Positions 48,061-57,478 are shown, counted from the stretch's first letter. The stretch: DNA of 60,836 bases from Gorillibacterium massiliense (GCF_000455485.1 NZ_CBQR020000150.1:1-60836), one strand, 5' to 3'. A program made the numbers and translations. The notes: a model not told the origin generated them from the sequence alone.

Positions 48061-51000
48061 GTGAATAATCGTAAACGCAAATGGCCAAGCCTCATCATGG
48101 CCGCCGCTCTTTTGGCAGGCTTGCTGCCGGCGGTTCCAGCATCTGCAGGAGTGACAAATACAGCAGCGCTTTCCGGGCACCGGACGGCAGACAAGGTAAA
48201 GATGAAGGACAACGAGATACTTACTCTTTCGTACACCGTGACTCCCACGGGAGAAATGCTCGACCGATCCGCAATTGACCTGGGGCTTGTTCTCGACGTA
48301 TCGGGTAGCATGGGCAATCCGATGACGAATAACTCTACAAAGACTCGTTTAGAAGCTTTGAAGGAAGCCGCCAAACTGGTTACGGCTAAGTTTGCCGCTG
48401 CGAAAGCGCAAAATCCGGCGAACAAAGATAAGGTGGGCTTGGTAACTTTCGATACTTCCGCATCCTTGAAACAGCCATTAACAAATAATTTCTCGTCCCT
48501 GGATACGGTCATCAATGCCCTTGTAAAAGCTGGAAGCACGAATATCGACTACGGTTTGACGCTTGGCGCCGATATGGTAACCAGCGGAAGCAATCCCGAA
48601 AAATATTTGATCCTTCTATCTGATGGAGCCGCCAACTACTATTATGATGATGCAAAAAAGCAAAACGTATCCAGCGCGTCTCTAGGTAAATCGGAAGCGC
48701 TCAAGGATGCCCAGACTCTGGCAGGCAAGAACATAAAAGTGTTTACCATCGCCGTCGTTTCTCCAGATCGAACGGATGATGTGGACATTGACTTGCTGCA
48801 ATCCATTGCCAAAACCACTGGGGGGACCTATTTCCAAGCCAGCGATCAAACGAGTTTGAATAATGCTTTTACGACTATAACGGAAAACCTACAAAGCAAT
48901 AAGATGAACAATCTGGTGTTTAAGCAAAAGCTGCCTGCGGGATTTGCGCTGGCGGATGGCGAGACAGGTTACACCATTTCGGATGGCTATATCGTCCGCA
49001 ACCTTTCGGATATTGTTTATCCGGTAACGAATAGTTCTGCTCAAACTTTCAGCGTACGTTTGAAGTATACGGGCAAAGTCAAGCAGGATACCACGTTTAC
49101 TTTCGAGCCAGCTACTGTAACTTATAATGTTGCTACGGCCGGTAAAACCTTGAGCATCGACGATCCGCTGCAAATTACGGTTTGTTCTTCCGATGCGATC
49201 CCGCCTCTTGATCCGGTGGTGAATGGCAGTTTTATCAAGGAGTATAAGACCTATTTGTTCGACATCGATAAAAACTCACTGAAGGATGACCCGGAAGGGG
49301 TCGGGTTAACCGACAATTTTGAGCTGCAGAAAACCTATGACTTGACGGGGAAAAAGCTGGTCGATTCCGTGACTCGCCCCGTCAGCGATCCGGGAACATT
49401 CTATGCTCGAAAGGCGGAAGCGGATGCCGGGAGTGTCAAACTGATCCTCACCGATAAAAACGGGAACGTCAACCGTTACACCGTTAAGGCACCGGTGGAT
49501 GAGAATGCTCCGAGTATCAGTCCTGCCGATTCGACGATTCGTTATACAAAAGCTAATCCGACGGTTACCATATCCGCAACGGATGCGGAAAGTTACGTTT
49601 ACAAACTTTCGGTTTCAGTGGACGGGGGGACTCCGGTATCGTCGACTGTTATTGATAAAACGGCTAGCGTAAACGTCACGATTAGCGGAAGCGGCAATAA
49701 GACACTGCAAATCACTGCGGAAGACGTCAATGGCAATGTTGCTACGGTCACCAAGTACGCAACAACCGACGAGACTCCGCCCCTTGATCCGGTTGTTGAA
49801 GGCAGCTTTATTAAGGAGTATAAGACCTATTCGTTTGACATCGATAAGAACTCGCTGAAGGATGACCCGGAAGGGACCGGATTAACCGACAATTTTGAGC
49901 TGCAGAAAACCTATGACTTGGCTGGGAAAAAAGTTATAGATTCCGTGACTCGCCCTGTTAGTGATCCGGGCACATTTTATGCCCAAAAATCGGAGACGGA
50001 TGCCGAAAGCGTCAAACTGATCCTCACCGATAAAAACGGGAACGTCAACAATTACACCGTTAAGGCGCCGGTTGATAAGAATGCGCCAAGTATCAGCCCT
50101 ACAAGTTCGACGATTCGTTATACAAAAGCTAATCCGACGGTTACCATATCCGCAACGGATGCGGATAGTTACGTTTACAAGCTTTCGGTTTCGGTGGACG
50201 GGGGAGATCCGGTATCGTCGACTATCATCGATAAGACGGCCAGCGTAAACGTTCCGCTTAGCGGAAGCGGTAAAAAGAAGCTGGAAATCACCGCGGAAGA
50301 CGTCAACGGCAATGTTGCTACGGTCACCAAGTACGCGACATCAGACGAGACTCCACCCCTTGATCCGGTTGTTGAAGGCAGCTTTACGAAGGAATATAAA
50401 ATCTATTCCTACGTCATTGATAAGAATTCCTTAAAAGATGACTCCGAGGGCAATGGGCTAGCCGATACATTCGAACTGCAGAAAATCTATGACCAGACGG
50501 GCAAAAAAGTAGTCGAATCCACGACTCGTCCAGTCAGCAATCCAGGCTCCTTCTATGCACGAAAGTCAGAGACAGATGCCCAAAGCGTCAAGCTGATTCT
50601 TACGGACTTGGACGATAACGTTAAACAATATACCGTTCAAGCACCTGTTGATGATACGGCACCGGTAATCGCTCCTGCCGATGAATCGATCCGGTACAAG
50701 AATGAAAATCAGACGGTTACGATAACCGCAACGGATGCGGATAGCTACGTCTATAGTCTGGAGGTAGCTGTAAACGAAGGAGATCCGATAAAGTCGTCGG
50801 TAGTGGATGACAAGGTTAGTGTAGATGTCCCACTTAGCGGCTTCGGTTGGAAAAAGCTTGTTATCACCGCAGAGGATGTCAATGGCAATAAAGTCAAAGT
50901 CACCAAGTACATCCTGCTTGCTCCCGATCCCAGTTTTACTGCTAAGAAGACCGGAGGGGATTACACCATAAGCCCCACATTATCCAATGCACCGGTGAAT

Positions 51001-51282
51001 GTCGAAATAAAGGATATTACCGCTTCTTATGAAGCATATGATGCTAGCCATCCAGGGCACAAGCTAACCAGCATAAAGTTTGCAACTTCTACCACGATAT
51101 CCGATCCGAAGGATATTCCTGCTGCAAGTTGGAAGACTTGGCCTAAAGCGGATGGCAGCGGATCCATCAAGATTTCCAATTCGGGTAATACGTACGTTCA
51201 TATCCGGCTGACCTGGTCGGATGGGAGTATCGTGGAAAAGATGGTTTTGGTTCAAATCGATTACAACCAAAAGCGGTATTAA
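48061..51282 (+). CDS. Large VWA-domain surface protein with three 192-residue repeats (putative pilus tip adhesin)
   Basis: This 1073-residue secreted protein has a signal peptide (AAALLAGLLPAVPASA). A von Willebrand A domain follows at about residues 70-280, with an intact MIDAS motif DVSGS (D79, S81, S83), the Thr loop GSTNIDYGLTLG and LLSDGAANY. Three Ig-like repeats follow at residues 381-572, 573-764 and 765-956, each starting PPLDPVV-GSF-KEYK; a unique C-terminus ends it. There is no LPXTG or SLH anchor and no prepilin site. Position among minor pilin genes suggests a role like the VWA-containing PilC/PilY1 tip proteins, but in a different architecture. GTG start after AAAGGAGGAG. Confidence 0.88.
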   Translation: MNNRKRKWPSLIMAAALLAGLLPAVPASAGVTNTAALSGHRTADKVKMKDNEILTLSYTVTPTGEMLDRSAIDLGLVLDVSGSMGNPMTNNSTKTRLEALKEAAKLVTAKFAAAKAQNPANKDKVGLVTFDTSASLKQPLTNNFSSLDTVINALVKAGSTNIDYGLTLGADMVTSGSNPEKYLILLSDGAANYYYDDAKKQNVSSASLGKSEALKDAQTLAGKNIKVFTIAVVSPDRTDDVDIDLLQSIAKTTGGTYFQASDQTSLNNAFTTITENLQSNKMNNLVFKQKLPAGFALADGETGYTISDGYIVRNLSDIVYPVTNSSAQTFSVRLKYTGKVKQDTTFTFEPATVTYNVATAGKTLSIDDPLQITVCSSDAIPPLDPVVNGSFIKEYKTYLFDIDKNSLKDDPEGVGLTDNFELQKTYDLTGKKLVDSVTRPVSDPGTFYARKAEADAGSVKLILTDKNGNVNRYTVKAPVDENAPSISPADSTIRYTKANPTVTISATDAESYVYKLSVSVDGGTPVSSTVIDKTASVNVTISGSGNKTLQITAEDVNGNVATVTKYATTDETPPLDPVVEGSFIKEYKTYSFDIDKNSLKDDPEGTGLTDNFELQKTYDLAGKKVIDSVTRPVSDPGTFYAQKSETDAESVKLILTDKNGNVNNYTVKAPVDKNAPSISPTSSTIRYTKANPTVTISATDADSYVYKLSVSVDGGDPVSSTIIDKTASVNVPLSGSGKKKLEITAEDVNGNVATVTKYATSDETPPLDPVVEGSFTKEYKIYSYVIDKNSLKDDSEGNGLADTFELQKIYDQTGKKVVESTTRPVSNPGSFYARKSETDAQSVKLILTDLDDNVKQYTVQAPVDDTAPVIAPADESIRYKNENQTVTITATDADSYVYSLEVAVNEGDPIKSSVVDDKVSVDVPLSGFGWKKLVITAEDVNGNKVKVTKYILLAPDPSFTAKKTGGDYTISPTLSNAPVNVEIKDITASYEAYDASHPGHKLTSIKFATSTTISDPKDIPAASWKTWPKADGSGSIKISNSGNTYVHIRLTWSDGSIVEKMVLVQIDYNQKRY
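49201..50928 (+). repeat. Three 576-bp tandem repeats inside the VWA gene
   Basis: Starts at 49201, 49777 and 50353, so the period is exactly 576 bp (192 codons). Units 1 and 2 are very similar at the DNA level; unit 3 is more diverged. Copy number could change by recombination without a frameshift. Confidence 0.9.
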
Positions 51283-51349
51283 TCTCCGGTTGAAATCCGG
51301 CGGCTGTTCTTTGCGCCGCCGGTTTCTTCCCCGAAAGGAAGCCTGATTC

Positions 51350-51931
51350 ATGGACTGCGGAAAATATGATATTCGCCATGATGAGCGCGGACTTTCATTG
51401 ATTGAAGTGCTTATGGCGGTAACGATCATGGCGATTATCAGCATTGTGGTTATGTCCTATTTCGTATCTGCCATGGAGAAATCTGCGGATGAAAGCCGGA
51501 GGATCATCGCCATCAACCTGGCCCGGCAGATGCAACAGGAAGTCAGGAGAGTGGCTGCGGATCCGAATGTTTTCAATGAACTTACGAACCAAGTTTCTTC
51601 AGCACCGGCGCCGAGCCACTCCATTATTCTCACTCCGTTGACTTTGGATTCGAACAGTCTGAAGAACGCTTTTATGACGAAAGATGCCTCCGGAGCGGAA
51701 GTTTCCCGGCTTGCCGGGCAAGAGCTTAACGGTACCGAATACCGGTTTCGGATTAGCCTTGAGCCTACGCACACTTTGGATACGTTGAAATTTGGCCTAA
51801 CGGACGCCAAGGCCAAAAAGTTGCTGCGAATGAAGACGACGGTTTATTGGCAGATTCCCGAGAGCGCTGTTGAGACACAGGAGCCTTCGGCCCGAATGTC
51901 AGCCAGTCTGGATTCTTATTTGGTACAGTGA
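51350..51931 (+). CDS. Type IV minor prepilin, PilV/GspI-like
   Basis: This 193-residue prepilin has a short leader (residues 1-14) with the cleavage site RG/LSLIEVLMAVTIMAII, Glu at mature position 5, then a globular domain. The Leu in place of Phe at +1 and the order (before a PilW-like gene) fit minor pilins of the PilV class. Start after GAAAGGAAGCC. Confidence 0.88.
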   Translation: MDCGKYDIRHDERGLSLIEVLMAVTIMAIISIVVMSYFVSAMEKSADESRRIIAINLARQMQQEVRRVAADPNVFNELTNQVSSAPAPSHSIILTPLTLDSNSLKNAFMTKDASGAEVSRLAGQELNGTEYRFRISLEPTHTLDTLKFGLTDAKAKKLLRMKTTVYWQIPESAVETQEPSARMSASLDSYLVQ

Positions 51932-51944
51932 AGAGGAATCGGTT

Positions 51945-52532
51945 ATGAACATGTTCAAACCTAAAGCGTCCCGGTCGCTCATGAAGCAAGAATCAGGTAT
52001 CACCCTTATTGAAGTTCTTGTCGTTGTTGCCATCTTCAGCATGGTTGTCGCTATTCTGTATACCGCATTCTTTATGGGGATCTCCATGTACAAGAGAGTG
52101 ACGGCGGAATCCCAAATCCGAACGCAGGCCGATATGGTGCTGGGTGAAGTGACGGAAGCGTTAAGGGACTCGATTTACGTAGAGTCCATCAGTAATGGTA
52201 CGAGCATCGACCCGACACAGTTCTACTATTACAAGCGCGCCTCTGGTGCGGATGAATTTATGAGCCGATACCGAATGTGGCTAGTGGATAAAGGAAATGG
52301 TGTTGTAATCAAGACGGCCAAAGATGGAGCAGTTGCTGAACAGGAGATTGAGCCTGTCGGGAAATTGTTTCAAATTGACAAGGGAGATTCGGGCTTCACT
52401 GTTCTGGCCTACGACAGCGTAAATCTCCGGTTGCATTTTGGCCTCGACCCTCAAGGCAATGCCCACTATCGGGATATCAAAAGGACGGAAATCAATTTGA
52501 ACACGACTTTGAAATTTTTCCGCGACAAATAG
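51945..52532 (+). CDS. Type IV minor prepilin, PilW/GspJ-like
   Basis: This 195-residue prepilin has the cleavage site SG/ITLIEVLVVVAIFSMVV with Glu at mature position 5. The body ends in HFGLDPQGNAHYRDI and TLKFFRDK. The ATG at 51945 follows AGAGGAA. It lies 13 bases after the PilV-like gene. Confidence 0.88.
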   Translation: MNMFKPKASRSLMKQESGITLIEVLVVVAIFSMVVAILYTAFFMGISMYKRVTAESQIRTQADMVLGEVTEALRDSIYVESISNGTSIDPTQFYYYKRASGADEFMSRYRMWLVDKGNGVVIKTAKDGAVAEQEIEPVGKLFQIDKGDSGFTVLAYDSVNLRLHFGLDPQGNAHYRDIKRTEINLNTTLKFFRDK

Positions 52533-52543
52533 GGGGTGTCTCT

Positions 52544-54304
52544 GTGACGAACATAGGCAGGAGATGCCGAAAAAAAGAATACTCCCAACGCGGCGCCGCT
52601 CTTGTCGTGGCCATGCTGACGATCGTCGTGATGATGGGGCTTGGCCTAATGCTCCTGCAAATCGTTCAGGGGGGGCTCGTTCATTCCTCTCTGGTTGAAG
52701 GTAAGGTCAAGGCGGAGACTATGGCTCAGAATGGACTGGATGAGGCATTGGCCGCCATTCAGAATGCCGTTGATGCCGCTAACGACAGTCATACTGATTA
52801 TTTTGACAGGGTAGATGCTTCCAAAACAAACGTGAATACCGTGATCGGGGAGCTGAAAGCGCCGAACAGCAAAACGATGGGAGCAGGCACGTATTCATGG
52901 CGGATTTACCGCAAGATAAATGCAGATGGATCAATTGACAATCAAGCGGATCAGCCGCTTGTGAAACCGGACAAAAACAATGACCGCTTCCCGCATGTTC
53001 CTTATGTTCAGCGGCTCATGATCGAATCCACTGGGAAGTGGCAGGTTTCCGCCTCCAACAAGGCGATATGGCCGGTGGTGACCAAACGGATGATAGTATA
53101 TGTGAGCACCATAGAACCGGTTTTCCGGTATTCCCTAGTCTCTCATGGAGACATGATGTTAAACGGAGCTCCCTATATTGTCGGCAACTTGCTGGTAGAT
53201 AAAGCCGATAAGAATAACAAACCGGCTGACGGTCCGGCTGACGATCCGTCCACGCTGCTTCTGAGCGACATCGCCCATTACTTTATTGTTTCGGGGAGTG
53301 ATCAGACCGTTTCGGGAACGAAAGGGCCCTCGCTAAGAGGATTCTTCCGGGTCACCGGTGCCGACGATAATGATGATCTTGGCCGAAAAAAAGCGCAGAA
53401 ATTTACCGGGGCTTCTTTTTATCCGATTTATGACACGTCCCTTGCAACTCGATCTTCCTTTACCAATGGGGATTATTTGACGGTACGCGATTACGTAAAC
53501 GACGCGATTGCAGATGCGGAAAAATGGACGACTACTCCGTGGTTAAGCCCTAACAGTTGGCCTGAGGCGAATGAATACCCCATATCCAAATCCAATACAG
53601 GCAATTGGATTACAAAAGATGGCGGTCTGGATATCCCGTCAACCGGCAAACTGTCTGTCACAGGCGGTTCCGTTGCCATTTTGAATGGATCGGGCATTAC
53701 AGTCGCCGATTTACGAGGAACAGTAGACATACCTGATGGCGGTCTTATTGTCGAGGGAGATGCGGTGTTTACCGATTTGACTCTGACGGGCAATGTTTTC
53801 ATTCGCGGCAATCTGTATATTAACGGCACGCTGGAGGCGAACGGAACGATTTACGTTGACGGCGATGTGGAATTGAAGAATGCAAAAAGCATCAATGTTT
53901 TGAATAAAAAGTCTATCGTGATTGCTGCCAGCGGAAACATCAGCTTTTCAGACACGAATACGGATGCGAATGTTAAGTCGTGCGGCAAAGATTCATCCAA
54001 CTGTTTTCGTTCTTATCTTTATTCAGAAAAAAGCATGAACCTATACGGTGTAAAGTCTCAATTGATGATACAAGGGGGCGTAAGAGGAAAAGACGTCACG
54101 CTTAACGCAATAAGAGGAGATTTCAAGTATAACGCGGAAACCGACACATTGAATGAACCGAACCAAGACGACAGCGACTTAACCGAGAAAACATCCCGGC
54201 TGCAAATTTTGTATGACGACAACTTGTATGATGATCCTCCCCAAGGCATACCGGTTACTGACACCGTCAACGTTTATGTCAAAAGTATCGATACGGTAAG
54301 ATGA
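52544..54304 (+). CDS. PilX-like protein with beta-helix-like C-terminal region
   Basis: This 586-residue protein has a PilX-type N-terminus: RGAALVVAMLTIVVMMGLG, a hydrophobic segment preceded by a basic leader and without Glu5, as in PilX/GspK relatives. The middle is a variable extracellular domain. Residues about 370-480 are rich in short, regular G-D-V-x-hydrophobic turns (LIVEGDAVFTDLTLTGNVFI, NLYINGTLEANGTIYVDGD), which look like a parallel beta-helix or bactofilin-like fold. It is far longer than usual PilX (about 160-200 residues). The GTG at 52544 follows AGGGGGTG. Confidence 0.8.
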   Translation: MTNIGRRCRKKEYSQRGAALVVAMLTIVVMMGLGLMLLQIVQGGLVHSSLVEGKVKAETMAQNGLDEALAAIQNAVDAANDSHTDYFDRVDASKTNVNTVIGELKAPNSKTMGAGTYSWRIYRKINADGSIDNQADQPLVKPDKNNDRFPHVPYVQRLMIESTGKWQVSASNKAIWPVVTKRMIVYVSTIEPVFRYSLVSHGDMMLNGAPYIVGNLLVDKADKNNKPADGPADDPSTLLLSDIAHYFIVSGSDQTVSGTKGPSLRGFFRVTGADDNDDLGRKKAQKFTGASFYPIYDTSLATRSSFTNGDYLTVRDYVNDAIADAEKWTTTPWLSPNSWPEANEYPISKSNTGNWITKDGGLDIPSTGKLSVTGGSVAILNGSGITVADLRGTVDIPDGGLIVEGDAVFTDLTLTGNVFIRGNLYINGTLEANGTIYVDGDVELKNAKSINVLNKKSIVIAASGNISFSDTNTDANVKSCGKDSSNCFRSYLYSEKSMNLYGVKSQLMIQGGVRGKDVTLNAIRGDFKYNAETDTLNEPNQDDSDLTEKTSRLQILYDDNLYDDPPQGIPVTDTVNVYVKSIDTVR

Positions 54305-54339
54305 CAAGAGGTCATCCTCAACTAGGAAGGTGAACAAAA

Positions 54340-55902
54340 ATGCCAATTGACGTGTTGATTGTCGATGACGCACGATTTATGCGAGTGATGCTGGCGGATA
54401 TTGTAAAAAGAATCGGTCATCGGGTCGTTGGGGAAGCTGCTAACGGAAGAATGGCCATAGAACGGTATAAGGAGTGCGTGCCGGATCTGGTCATGCTTGA
54501 CATCACCATGCCTGAGCTGGATGGCGTAGAAGCCATGAAAGAAATTCGTAAGATCGATCCCCATGCCGTCGTCGTCATATGTTCAGCTAGCAGCCAGCAG
54601 GACCTCATTGCGGATGCTCTGGAGGCTGGAGCTAACACGTACATCATGAAGCCATTTGAAGAAGGCCGGGTTCAAACGCTTATCAATGAAATGATGCCCA
54701 AAATCCAGGTGAACATCGAGAGAAAAAGACAGTTAGCTCTGGCCGAGCAAACCGCTCTCGCCCAGCAGGCGGCAGCGGCGGCGGCAGCCCAAGAAGCGGC
54801 GGTTGCAAGAGCGGCAGAAAAGGCGGCAGATGAGGCTGCCGCGCAAGCGGCTGCACAAGCTGTGGCCGAGCAGGCGGCCCTTGCTCAACAAGCAGCAATG
54901 GCCCAGCAAGCGGCTCTTGCCGAGAAAGAGAAGACAAGCCTTTACGGGCTAATCAGCGAAGAAGAAACCGAAGAAATGGGTAAACGCAATATCGTCGGGT
55001 TGGCGAGCTTTGGATTTGTGAATAAGAGCAAATCCAACAAGGATACTTCGGAGAAGAGGATCATTCGGAACGAAGAGGAAGGAGTCCCGGCTCTCAAAGT
55101 CATCGAGGGGACAGGGAGGTTCTTGCAGAAGGATGAAGACCCGCCATATGAGCATCGGCTGGAGACAGCCCCCACTTATGATTCGGAGCCGGATGAATCC
55201 GCTTTGGTGGGAGAGATTGTGTTAAACCCGGCTGCTCCAGTAATCATCAAAGAAGCTTCACTTGCGCCGGAAGATCAGGGAATGCACGCTCTTCAATCCG
55301 CAGATGATGATCTGGTTAATCTCGTGGAGGTAGTACGGAACAATGAAGTTCCGGAGAACAATCTCATGATCACCGATGAAATGATCGCGAGTGCGATTCT
55401 TCATGACGAGACCGGGATCACGGGTGAGGTTGAAGTGGTTAGCGAGCAGCTAGAGGTGCTTGAGGGGAGTATCACATTCGAAGAAGAAAGCTTCAAAGAA
55501 GACGTATTAAGCGTACAAACGGAAGCTCCAATTGGTAGCGAAGCCGATAGGATCGATGATCTCCTCGAAAAAAATGAGGAACCGGCAGAAATAAACGCGA
55601 TTGAAGTGAAAGAGGAGGCAGTTCCTGTGGAATTGGTAAAAACGGACGTTGTCGTCAACAATGAGAGACCGATGAAGAAAAGATTAGCCAGCAGCTTTAG
55701 CTGTCATTGGACGGAGCTGGTAAACGGGCACGATTTGCTGTACACGGTCCAATACAATGAAGGGGATGATCATTTTCAAATTACGACCACGGATGAAAAC
55801 GATCAAAACCATCCAATGAAGATGTCGTTGGAAAATTTCTACCTTTTGCTGGATTGGATGGACGAAAAAATTCCCCCGGCATTCAAATCCTATCGCTCAT
55901 GA
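54340..55902 (+). CDS. CheY-like receiver with Ala/Gln-rich rod and novel C-terminal domain
   Basis: This 520-residue protein has a complete receiver domain (1-120) with D9/D10, phospho-acceptor D54 (LVMLDITMPELDG), S82 and K104. An Ala/Gln/Glu-rich stretch predicted as a long helix or coiled coil (about 130-205) follows. A long acidic, low-complexity middle (about 205-440) comes next, and then a small conserved-looking C-terminal domain (about 445-520; HWTELVNGHDLLYTVQYNEG, LENFYLLLDWMDE). No DNA-binding or enzymatic output domain is recognised. It lies between the minor pilin genes and pilD (stop overlapping pilD), so it may control pilus extension or retraction in response to a chemotaxis-type kinase. 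Confidence 0.82.
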   Translation: MPIDVLIVDDARFMRVMLADIVKRIGHRVVGEAANGRMAIERYKECVPDLVMLDITMPELDGVEAMKEIRKIDPHAVVVICSASSQQDLIADALEAGANTYIMKPFEEGRVQTLINEMMPKIQVNIERKRQLALAEQTALAQQAAAAAAAQEAAVARAAEKAADEAAAQAAAQAVAEQAALAQQAAMAQQAALAEKEKTSLYGLISEEETEEMGKRNIVGLASFGFVNKSKSNKDTSEKRIIRNEEEGVPALKVIEGTGRFLQKDEDPPYEHRLETAPTYDSEPDESALVGEIVLNPAAPVIIKEASLAPEDQGMHALQSADDDLVNLVEVVRNNEVPENNLMITDEMIASAILHDETGITGEVEVVSEQLEVLEGSITFEEESFKEDVLSVQTEAPIGSEADRIDDLLEKNEEPAEINAIEVKEEAVPVELVKTDVVVNNERPMKKRLASSFSCHWTELVNGHDLLYTVQYNEGDDHFQITTTDENDQNHPMKMSLENFYLLLDWMDEKIPPAFKSYRS

Positions 55903-56687
55903 TCTCATTGTCTGCAGATACAGTCATTTTAACCGCTTTACTCGCCATAACGGGGGCGGTGTTCGGCTCCTTTTTTCAGGTGGTAGGGGAAAGACTCCCG
56001 AAAGGGGAAAATTGGATCAACACGCGCTCCCACTGCGATCATTGTTCCCATGCCTTGAGATGGAACGATTTGATTCCCTTGGTCAGTTGGTTTTGGAACA
56101 GGGGCAAGTGCCGGTATTGCGGCGCAAGCCTCGGTTACTCTTATTGGGTTACAGAGGCGGTTACCGCTATCCTGTTTGCCGCTCTGCCTTTTGTCCTGCC
56201 TGCTCAGGAGCTTTGGATCGGCTATCCGCTTATATCTATTCTGGTCATCCTCACCGTGGCGGATTTGAAGTATCAGCTTCTTCCGAATAAAATCATTTAT
56301 CCCGCAATGGTGCTTTTTGTTCTGCTGCGCATCTTCATTCATCCTTATCCGTTGTGGCAGTCGGCGGCGGGTTTTTTTGCCGGGGGATTGTTCTTTTACG
56401 GGCTCGCCCGGTTGTTTCAAGCCTTTGGAAAAGATGCCATGGGAGGGGGAGACGTGAAGCTTATCGCCCTTATGGGTCTTGTGCTGGGATTGAAGCTGCT
56501 GTTCCTTTGCATTTTTATCTCAGCACTGATCGGAAGCCTAGTTGGGATGATTTTAATTGCGACAGGTCTATTAAAGAGGCAAACGGCTATACCCTATGGC
56601 CCGTATATTGCTCTCGGAGCGTTGGTAGCGTTCTTTTTTGGCAATGATATGATCAAGTGGTACTTGGACTTCATTTTATTTTCGTAA
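55899..56687 (+). CDS. pilD: Prepilin peptidase PilD
   Basis: This 262-residue polytopic aspartic protease cleaves prepilin leaders and methylates the new N-terminus. The catalytic Asp residues are D122 in TVADLKYQLLPN and D185 in MGGGDVKL. Zinc-type Cys pairs C46-C49 and C71-C74 mark the methyltransferase domain. The ATG at 55899 overlaps the stop of the receiver gene (ATGA). It is the last gene of the pilus locus and a terminator follows. Confidence 0.96.
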   Translation: MISLSADTVILTALLAITGAVFGSFFQVVGERLPKGENWINTRSHCDHCSHALRWNDLIPLVSWFWNRGKCRYCGASLGYSYWVTEAVTAILFAALPFVLPAQELWIGYPLISILVILTVADLKYQLLPNKIIYPAMVLFVLLRIFIHPYPLWQSAAGFFAGGLFFYGLARLFQAFGKDAMGGGDVKLIALMGLVLGLKLLFLCIFISALIGSLVGMILIATGLLKRQTAIPYGPYIALGALVAFFFGNDMIKWYLDFILFS

Positions 56688-56744
56688 CTGAGAACGGAGC
56701 ACCCTAACCCTGACCCGAGACGGCAGAGGCTGTGAGCGAAGAGA

Positions 56745-56777
56745 CCTGGCGGAATGTTGCCGGGTTTCTTCTTTTTT
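56745..56777 (+). terminator. Terminator after pilD
   Basis: cctggc / gccggg stem followed by a T-rich tract (tttcttctttttt). Confidence 0.7.
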
Positions 56778-56813
56778 CTTTTTTGGTATAGTTAGCGGAA
56801 AGGAGTGATCGGC

Positions 56814-57344
56814 ATGTTTGATAGTCTGGAGAGGTTGAAAAACGGAACTGGCAGGCAGCGGGAAGCGTATGCGGCAATCGAAGAGTTGGGTGTTTTTGCA
56901 GCGTTATCGGCCTATGAACCTTTGCTCTGTGGAACGCTCCCCATTGGCATCGATGTGGCAGGATCCGATCTGGATATCATCATGAGGGTCGAGGATTTCG
57001 CGGAGTTTACGGGACGGGTCGAGAAGCTGTATGGGACTCTACCGGGGTTTCGTGTGAAAGACAAAGAGATTCGGAACGTGCCGACGGTAAAAGCAAATTT
57101 TGCATACGGCGGCTTCCCTATTGAATTGTTTGGCCAGCCTCAGGCTGTGGTAGAGCAATATGCTTATCTGCATATGGTCGTGGAAGAGTATCTTTTGCGG
57201 CAGCAGCCCGAGATTAAGGCGGAGGTCATTCGATTGAAAGATCAAGGGGTCAAGACGGAACCGGCTTTTGCCCAGGTTTTAAGTCTTGCAGGCGATCCGT
57301 ATGAGGCACTGCTGGTGCTGGGGCGAAAGTTGGCGGTTATCTAA
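56814..57344 (+). CDS. DUF4269 nucleotidyltransferase-like protein
   Basis: This 176-residue protein has [20 protein letters not shown] (near residues 38-57), the GS-x-D-x-D pattern of the nucleotidyltransferase superfamily seen in DUF4269 proteins. The remaining part ([20 protein letters not shown]) also fits. The substrate is not known. Start after GGAAAGGAG. It is flanked by terminators on both sides, so it is monocistronic. Confidence 0.82.
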   Translation: MFDSLERLKNGTGRQREAYAAIEELGVFAALSAYEPLLCGTLPIGIDVAGSDLDIIMRVEDFAEFTGRVEKLYGTLPGFRVKDKEIRNVPTVKANFAYGGFPIELFGQPQAVVEQYAYLHMVVEEYLLRQQPEIKAEVIRLKDQGVKTEPAFAQVLSLAGDPYEALLVLGRKLAVI

Positions 57345-57363
57345 ATAGACGGAATAAGAAAAA

Positions 57364-57410
57364 GCCGGGGAACTCCGATCAAAATGTGGTCGGGGTTCTT
57401 GCGGTTTTTT
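57364..57410 (+). terminator. Terminator after the DUF4269 gene
   Basis: gaactccgatca / tggtcggggttc stem with outer ccg/cgg pairs, then six T residues. Confidence 0.8.
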
Positions 57411-57478
57411 GCACAATAATGGATAATATAATTATGATTTTATTAATAAATTCATTAATTAAATGGAGGTTAGGCAAC

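Noticed and set aside
49201-50928. Repeated DNA that might suggest a CRISPR or assembly duplication
   Set aside because: The 576-bp period keeps the reading frame and encodes repeated protein domains of the VWA protein; there are no short spaced repeats. No CRISPR-like array and no tRNA or rRNA gene was recognised anywhere in the window.
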